Shown here: one piece after another, positions 60,811-64,000 of the stretch
Numbering within the stretch: the first letter of the stretch is position 1
Layout of the letters: the number at the start of each line of letters is the position of its first letter
From: Streptomyces sp. NBC_00554
GTDB taxonomy: Bacteria > Actinomycetota > Actinomycetes > Streptomycetales > Streptomycetaceae
Reading direction: 5' to 3'
DNA: 64,000 nucleotides
NCBI RefSeq assembly: GCF_041431135.1
Contig: NZ_CP107799.1
Location: forward strand, 6,200,001 to 6,264,000
Made by a program: the position numbers and the translations under genes
Notes under the pieces: generated by a model
What the model saw: only the letters and a program-made list of their open reading frames with translations
Told to the model about the DNA's origin: nothing
Database searches by the model: none

Positions 60811-61716
60811 TCAGGTTTCCCGGAGGATGCGCTGGAGGATCGTTCGAGTCGCGTCCGGTGACTCGGCCGCGACGACCAGGCGGTTCATGACATCCCAGTA
60901 GTACTCGATCTCGGCCGGCTTGTCGGGATAGAGGGCGCTCGCGAGCTGTTCGAGGTAGACCATGTCGGGCAGCTGGCCGCCGGGCAGGCGGACGATGGTC
61001 ACCGGACCGCGGGCCGCGGCGTGGCCGCCGGCGAGGAACGACATGATCTGGACGGTGACGTGCGGGAGTTGGCAGATCTCCAGGAGATGCCGGAGCTGGG
61101 CGCGCATCGTGCCGGCGCCGCCCACCGGGCGACGGAGTGCCGCCTCGTCGATCACGGCCCACAGCTGGGGCCCTCGCTGCCGGTGCAGGGTCTGCCGGCG
61201 CTTCATCCGTAAGGTGACCCGCCGGTCGGTCTCCTCCAGGTCGGCGCCCGGGTGGGTGAGCCGGATGGCGGCGCGGGCGTAGTCGGGGGTCTGCAGGAGG
61301 TCCGGAACGGCCTGGGGCTCGAAGCAGCGGATGACACTCGCCGCCTGTTCGGCCCCGAGGTAGGCCTGCATCCAGGCGGGCACCACGTCGTTGTACGGCT
61401 GCCACCAGCCGGAGGTGTTGGACTGCTCGGCCAGGGCCAGCAGGGTGGCGCGCTCGGCCTCGTCCGTGACTCCGTAGAGAGTGAGCAGGTCGGCCACGTC
61501 GCGCATTTTGAAGCCGTGGCGGCCCCACTCCAGTCGGCTGATCTTCGACTGGGAGGCGCGGATGGCCTCGCCCGCGACCTCACGGGAGATGTTCTGATGC
61601 TCCCGCAGCCGGCGAAGCCGTGCCCCCAGCACCATGCGCGGCACTGCCGGCCCCGCCGACCGGTCGTCCAGGACGCGGCTGACGGTGGGTGTACGCACGG
61701 CTTCTTCGGCGTCCAT
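60811..61716 (-). CDS. XRE-family regulator with C-terminal Scr1-type (DUF5753) domain
   Basis: A 301-residue protein; ATG 61716 is preceded by AGGGAG at suitable spacing, better than the ATG two codons upstream. The N-terminal helix-turn-helix is RMVLGARLRRLREHQNISREVAGEAIRASQSKISRLEWGRHG. The C-terminal ligand-like domain follows (FEPQAVPDLLQTPDYARAAI, SFLAGGHAAARGPVTIVRL). This pair is typical of Streptomyces developmental regulators (BldB/WhiJ-associated, AbaA-like). Codon 169 is TTA (61210-61212), so it depends on bldA. No partner DUF397 gene is evident. Confidence 0.9.
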   Translation of the reverse strand: MDAEEAVRTPTVSRVLDDRSAGPAVPRMVLGARLRRLREHQNISREVAGEAIRASQSKISRLEWGRHGFKMRDVADLLTLYGVTDEAERATLLALAEQSNTSGWWQPYNDVVPAWMQAYLGAEQAASVIRCFEPQAVPDLLQTPDYARAAIRLTHPGADLEETDRRVTLRMKRRQTLHRQRGPQLWAVIDEAALRRPVGGAGTMRAQLRHLLEICQLPHVTVQIMSFLAGGHAAARGPVTIVRLPGGQLPDMVYLEQLASALYPDKPAEIEYYWDVMNRLVVAAESPDATRTILQRILRET

Positions 61717-61838
61717 GGGCATGCTCCCTGGCGGTGGACGCAGCTCTGCCCGCCCCCGAACGCTGCGGCTTGTCATCCTAGTTGACCGAGTCCAAGGGGA
61801 ACCCCGTTTCCCACTTCCCAAGGTCACAAGGGGCACAG

Positions 61839-61874
61839 AGAAACCGCAGGTCAGATGTCTGACATGCGGTTTCT
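61839..61874. promoter_or_regulatory. 36-bp near-perfect palindrome between GroES-like and XRE genes
   Basis: AGAAACCGCA-GTCAGA-TG-TCTGAC-TGCGGTTTCT with a single non-pairing position on each side. It lies downstream of the GroES-like gene and upstream of the XRE gene, which both read leftward. It could be an operator of the XRE gene or a terminator for the GroES-like gene. Confidence 0.7.
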
Positions 61875-61947
61875 TCCGGAGCCCTCCGGCGGATTCGAGC
61901 CGACGGCCCACGCACAACTCACACACAGCCCACGCAGGGCCCGCGCA

Positions 61948-62307
61948 CTACAGGTACAGGCCGGTCGAGTCCTCTGATCCCTCGAAACGGTCCGCGGCCA
62001 CGGCGTGCAGATCCCGCTCGCGCATCAGCACGTACGCGGTCCCGCGCACCTCGACCTCGGCGCGGTCCTCGGGGTCGTAGAGGACGCGGTCGCCAGGTTC
62101 CACAGTCCGTACGTTCTGTCCGACCGCCACGACGTCGGCCCAGGCGAGGCGGCGGCCGACGGCCGCTGTCGCGGGGATCAGGATGCCGCCGCCGGAACGC
62201 CGCTCGCCCTCGGCGGCGTCCTGCCGCACCAGCACGCGATCGTGCAGCATGCGGATGGGCAACTTGTCGTCGTGGTGGGTGCTCTGCTTGTCCCGGTTGG
62301 CGCTCAC
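61948..62307 (-). CDS. GroES-like co-chaperone family protein
   Basis: A 119-residue protein with a GroES-type fold: LPIRMLHDRVLVRQDAAEGERRSGGGILIPATA near residue 16, with the mobile loop shortened, and VGQNVRTVEPGDRVLYDPEDRAEVEVRG. It lacks the tidy end of the true GroES. The genuine groES lies elsewhere in Streptomyces, so this paralogue is probably not an essential chaperonin partner. The N-terminal 15 residues are polar and likely disordered. Confidence 0.85.
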   Translation of the reverse strand: MSANRDKQSTHHDDKLPIRMLHDRVLVRQDAAEGERRSGGGILIPATAAVGRRLAWADVVAVGQNVRTVEPGDRVLYDPEDRAEVEVRGTAYVLMRERDLHAVAADRFEGSEDSTGLYL

Positions 62308-62350
62308 GCCCCGAACCTACCTGCCTTCGAGCGGTCCGTACGCCGTCGGG

Positions 62351-62689
62351 TCAGCGCTTGCGCCGACGCGAGCCGACGACGAGCAGCCCGACGATTCCGG
62401 CCACGACCAGGGCCACCGGCACGACGCGCTCGAGCCGCGGTGCGCCCTCCTCGGTGACGAACTGCCCCTTCACATCGCTGACGACCCGGTTGACGCCGAC
62501 GTACGCGCGCCCGAGCGTGTGATCGATGTTGGAGGCGACCTTGGCCTTGGCGTCCCCGACGATCGTCTTCGGGTGCACGCGCACACCGATCTCGTCGAGC
62601 GTCTCGGCGAGGGTTTCGCGGCGGCGCTTGATGTCCGCCTCGATCTGCGCCGGAGTCCTGGTATCCGACGTGTCCGACGTGTCCGGCAC
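62351..62689 (-). CDS. DUF3618 family membrane protein
   Basis: A 112-residue protein. DUF3618 has an N-terminal soluble helical region (RTPAQIEADIKRRRETLAETLDEIGVRVHPKTIVGDAKAKV) and a C-terminal single membrane anchor (VVPVALVVAGIVGLLVVGS) followed by a basic tail. Its function is unknown. It lies between the GroES-like gene and the divergent bcp peroxidase gene. Confidence 0.9.
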   Translation of the reverse strand: MPDTSDTSDTRTPAQIEADIKRRRETLAETLDEIGVRVHPKTIVGDAKAKVASNIDHTLGRAYVGVNRVVSDVKGQFVTEEGAPRLERVVPVALVVAGIVGLLVVGSRRRKR

Positions 62690-62831
62690 CGCGCTGCCTC
62701 CGTGGTCGTGTTCTGGCCCTTTACTTCCGACAGTCTGTCAGCTCGGGCGGCGACGCACCCCTCGGCACCCCCATTACGCTCGTTCCGTAGTTCCGTAACC
62801 CGCATCCACCCCCCGGCCACGTGAGGTACCG

Positions 62832-63299
62832 ATGAGTGAGCGACTCCAGCCCGGCGACACCGCCCCCGCCTTCACCCTGCCCGACGCCGACGGCAACGAG
62901 GTCTCCCTCGCCGACCACAAGGGCCGCAAGGTCATCGTCTACTTCTACCCGAACGCCATGACCCCCGGCTGCACGAAGCAGGCCTGCGACTTCACCGACA
63001 ACCTCGACGTCCTGGCGGCCGCCGGCTACGACGTCATCGGTGTCTCCCCGGACAAGCCCGAGAAGCTCGCCAAGTTCCGTGAGAAGGAGAACCTGAAGGT
63101 CACCCTGGTCGGCGACCCGTCCACCAAGGTCATCGAGTCGTACGGCGCCTACGGCGAGAAGAAGAACTACGGCAAGACGTACGTCGGCGTCATCCGCTCC
63201 ACCCTCGTCGTGGACGAGGAGGGCAAGATCGAGCACGCCTTCTACAACGTGAAGGCGACGGGCCACGTCGCGAAGATCATCAAGGATCTGGGGATCTGA
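62832..63299 (+). CDS. bcp: Thioredoxin-dependent thiol peroxidase (Bcp/PrxQ)
   Basis: A 155-residue AhpC/TSA-fold peroxiredoxin. The peroxidatic Cys is in MTPGCTKQACDFTD near residue 47, and the resolving Cys is five residues on (TPGCTKQAC), the PrxQ/Bcp arrangement. It detoxifies hydrogen peroxide and organic hydroperoxides using thioredoxin. ATG 62832 follows the GAGGTACC sequence. It is convergent with the penicillin-binding protein gene. Confidence 0.95.
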   Translation: MSERLQPGDTAPAFTLPDADGNEVSLADHKGRKVIVYFYPNAMTPGCTKQACDFTDNLDVLAAAGYDVIGVSPDKPEKLAKFREKENLKVTLVGDPSTKVIESYGAYGEKKNYGKTYVGVIRSTLVVDEEGKIEHAFYNVKATGHVAKIIKDLGI

Positions 63300-63334
63300 G
63301 CGCCGAGCCACTCGAGCGGCCCGGCGCCGAGGGG

Positions 63335-64000
63335 TCAGGGCTTTCTTGACGCGGGGCGGTTCAGCGGACCCGCCCCCGCGATCGTCCCCGCGTCCGTCCC
63401 CCCGGTGTCCGTGCCGCCGTCCGTCGTTCCGCCCGTGGTGGTCGTGGTGCCGTCCGTGGTGCCGCCGGTGGTGGTCGTGCCGCCGTCGGTGGTGCCGCCA
63501 TCGGTGGTGGTCCCGCCGTCGGTGGTGCCGCCGGTGGTCGTGGTGCCGCCGTCCGTGGTGGTGCCGCCGTCCGTCTGGCCCTGGGTCTGGCCGTTCGTCT
63601 GGCCTTCGGTCTGGCCCGGGGTCTCGGAGCCGCCTGTCGTGGTGCCGCCGTTGTCCTGGCCGCCGGTGTCGGTGGGCTCGGCGGGGGGCTCGTAGGACGG
63701 GACCTCCGGCTCCTCCGCGCCCGGCTGGAGCTGGAGGTCGAAGTCGGTCGCCTCGGTGCCGTCCAGGGCGGACTTCGTGAACTGGGCCCAGATCTGGGCC
63801 GGGGGGCCGCCGCCGTTGATGCGGGGCAGGCCGAGGGCGCCGTACAGGGATTTGTGGGCGCCGGTGTCGGGGTCCTGGCCCATGACGGCGACGACGGTCG
63901 CGAGGTCGGGGGTGTAGCCGGCGAACCAGGCCGCCTGGTCCTCCTCTGCCGTGCCGGTCTTGCCCGCGGCCGGCCGGTCGGCCTCCTGCGCGGCGGTGCC
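63335..64000 (-). CDS. Class A penicillin-binding protein, C-terminal part (truncated by window)
   Basis: The frame is open to the window edge, so the N-terminal glycosyltransferase and most of the transpeptidase are outside. Residues KTGTAEEDQAAWFAGYTPDLATVVAVMGQD show the K-T-G motif of the transpeptidase, near the end of the domain. The tail that follows is disordered: a Pro/Glu linker, then Gln/Gly-rich (QTEGQTNGQTQGQT) and Gly/Thr/Asp repeats (GGTTTDGGTT). Such low-complexity tails are usual in Streptomyces class A PBPs. The protein builds peptidoglycan outside the membrane. Confidence 0.93.
   Translation of the reverse strand, partial: GTAAQEADRPAAGKTGTAEEDQAAWFAGYTPDLATVVAVMGQDPDTGAHKSLYGALGLPRINGGGPPAQIWAQFTKSALDGTEATDFDLQLQPGAEEPEVPSYEPPAEPTDTGGQDNGGTTTGGSETPGQTEGQTNGQTQGQTDGGTTTDGGTTTTGGTTDGGTTTDGGTTDGGTTTTGGTTDGTTTTTGGTTDGGTDTGGTDAGTIAGAGPLNRPASRKP

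Noticed and set aside
63335..63720. CRISPR-like or satellite repeat
   Set aside because: The repeat units are of variable length and encode a disordered protein tail.
1..64000. Insertion sequence, prophage or integrative element
   Set aside because: No transposase, integrase or inverted terminal repeat pair was found; the two tRNA genes have no adjacent integrase.

Overview
The window is a high-GC actinobacterial chromosome segment, almost certainly Streptomyces. The evidence is the GC-biased codon use, frequent GTG starts and ATGA/GTGA overlaps, a sporulation gene of the SsgA-like family, DasR-type operators at the N-acetylglucosamine PTS genes, very rare TTA (bldA-dependent) codons, and a gene order from bcp through rph, nagF-nagE1-nagE2, cysM, clpS, pncB and ssgG to hppD that I recall from the S. 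coelicolor chromosome core. No insertion sequence, prophage or CRISPR array was seen.

Layout. 0-3 kb: end of a molybdenum hydroxylase (xanthine dehydrogenase-like) operon. 3-11 kb: a SUKH-type protein, a secreted serine hydrolase, a lipoprotein, tRNA-Cys, an MFS transporter, a Phd/Doc-type toxin-antitoxin pair and a helicase. 11-12.7 kb: an IclR regulator and an S16 (Lon-like) protease. 12.8-22.9 kb: the most unusual block, a one-direction set of acyl-CoA carboxylase beta subunit, fatty-acyl-AMP ligase, a single-module PKS (ACP-KS-AT-ACP-TE), a Tat-exported antigen-85-like esterase and a PucR-type regulator. Its make-up mirrors the mycobacterial accD4-pks13-fadD32-fbp mycolate condensation locus, although Streptomyces makes no mycolates. 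22.9-27.2 kb: a carboxylesterase, a secreted cutinase and a large secreted hydrolase. 27.3-31.6 kb: a tightly overlapped osmoprotectant (OpuC/ProU-type) ABC operon ending in its own winged-helix regulator.

31.6-45.4 kb: hppD with a divergent Lrp/AsnC regulator, a TPR protein, a GlcD-like FAD oxidase, ssgG, two RDD membrane proteins, an immune-inhibitor-A metalloprotease, and pncA/pncB for NAD salvage. 45.4-53.1 kb: clpS, DUF2017, an amino acid permease, and a cysteine biosynthesis set (JAMM peptidase, LacI regulator, leader peptide, sulfur carrier, CysM), then a membrane-anchored PemK-like protein and an MBL hydrolase. 53.1-56.3 kb: the GlcNAc PTS (nagE2, nagE1, nagF) with three dre sites. 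56.4-64 kb: rph, a lipoprotein, rdgB, tRNA-Leu, a SUKH-like protein, a Gdx/SugE exporter, a DUF574 methyltransferase, an XRE regulator, a GroES-like protein, DUF3618, bcp and the C-terminal end of a class A penicillin-binding protein.

Functional links. The only in-frame TTA codons I found are in the PKS (two), the PucR regulator, the cutinase and the XRE regulator. This suggests that the lipid block is developmentally timed through bldA. The Mec/CysO/CysM genes form a carrier-protein route to cysteine. The nag genes connect GlcNAc uptake to DasR control.
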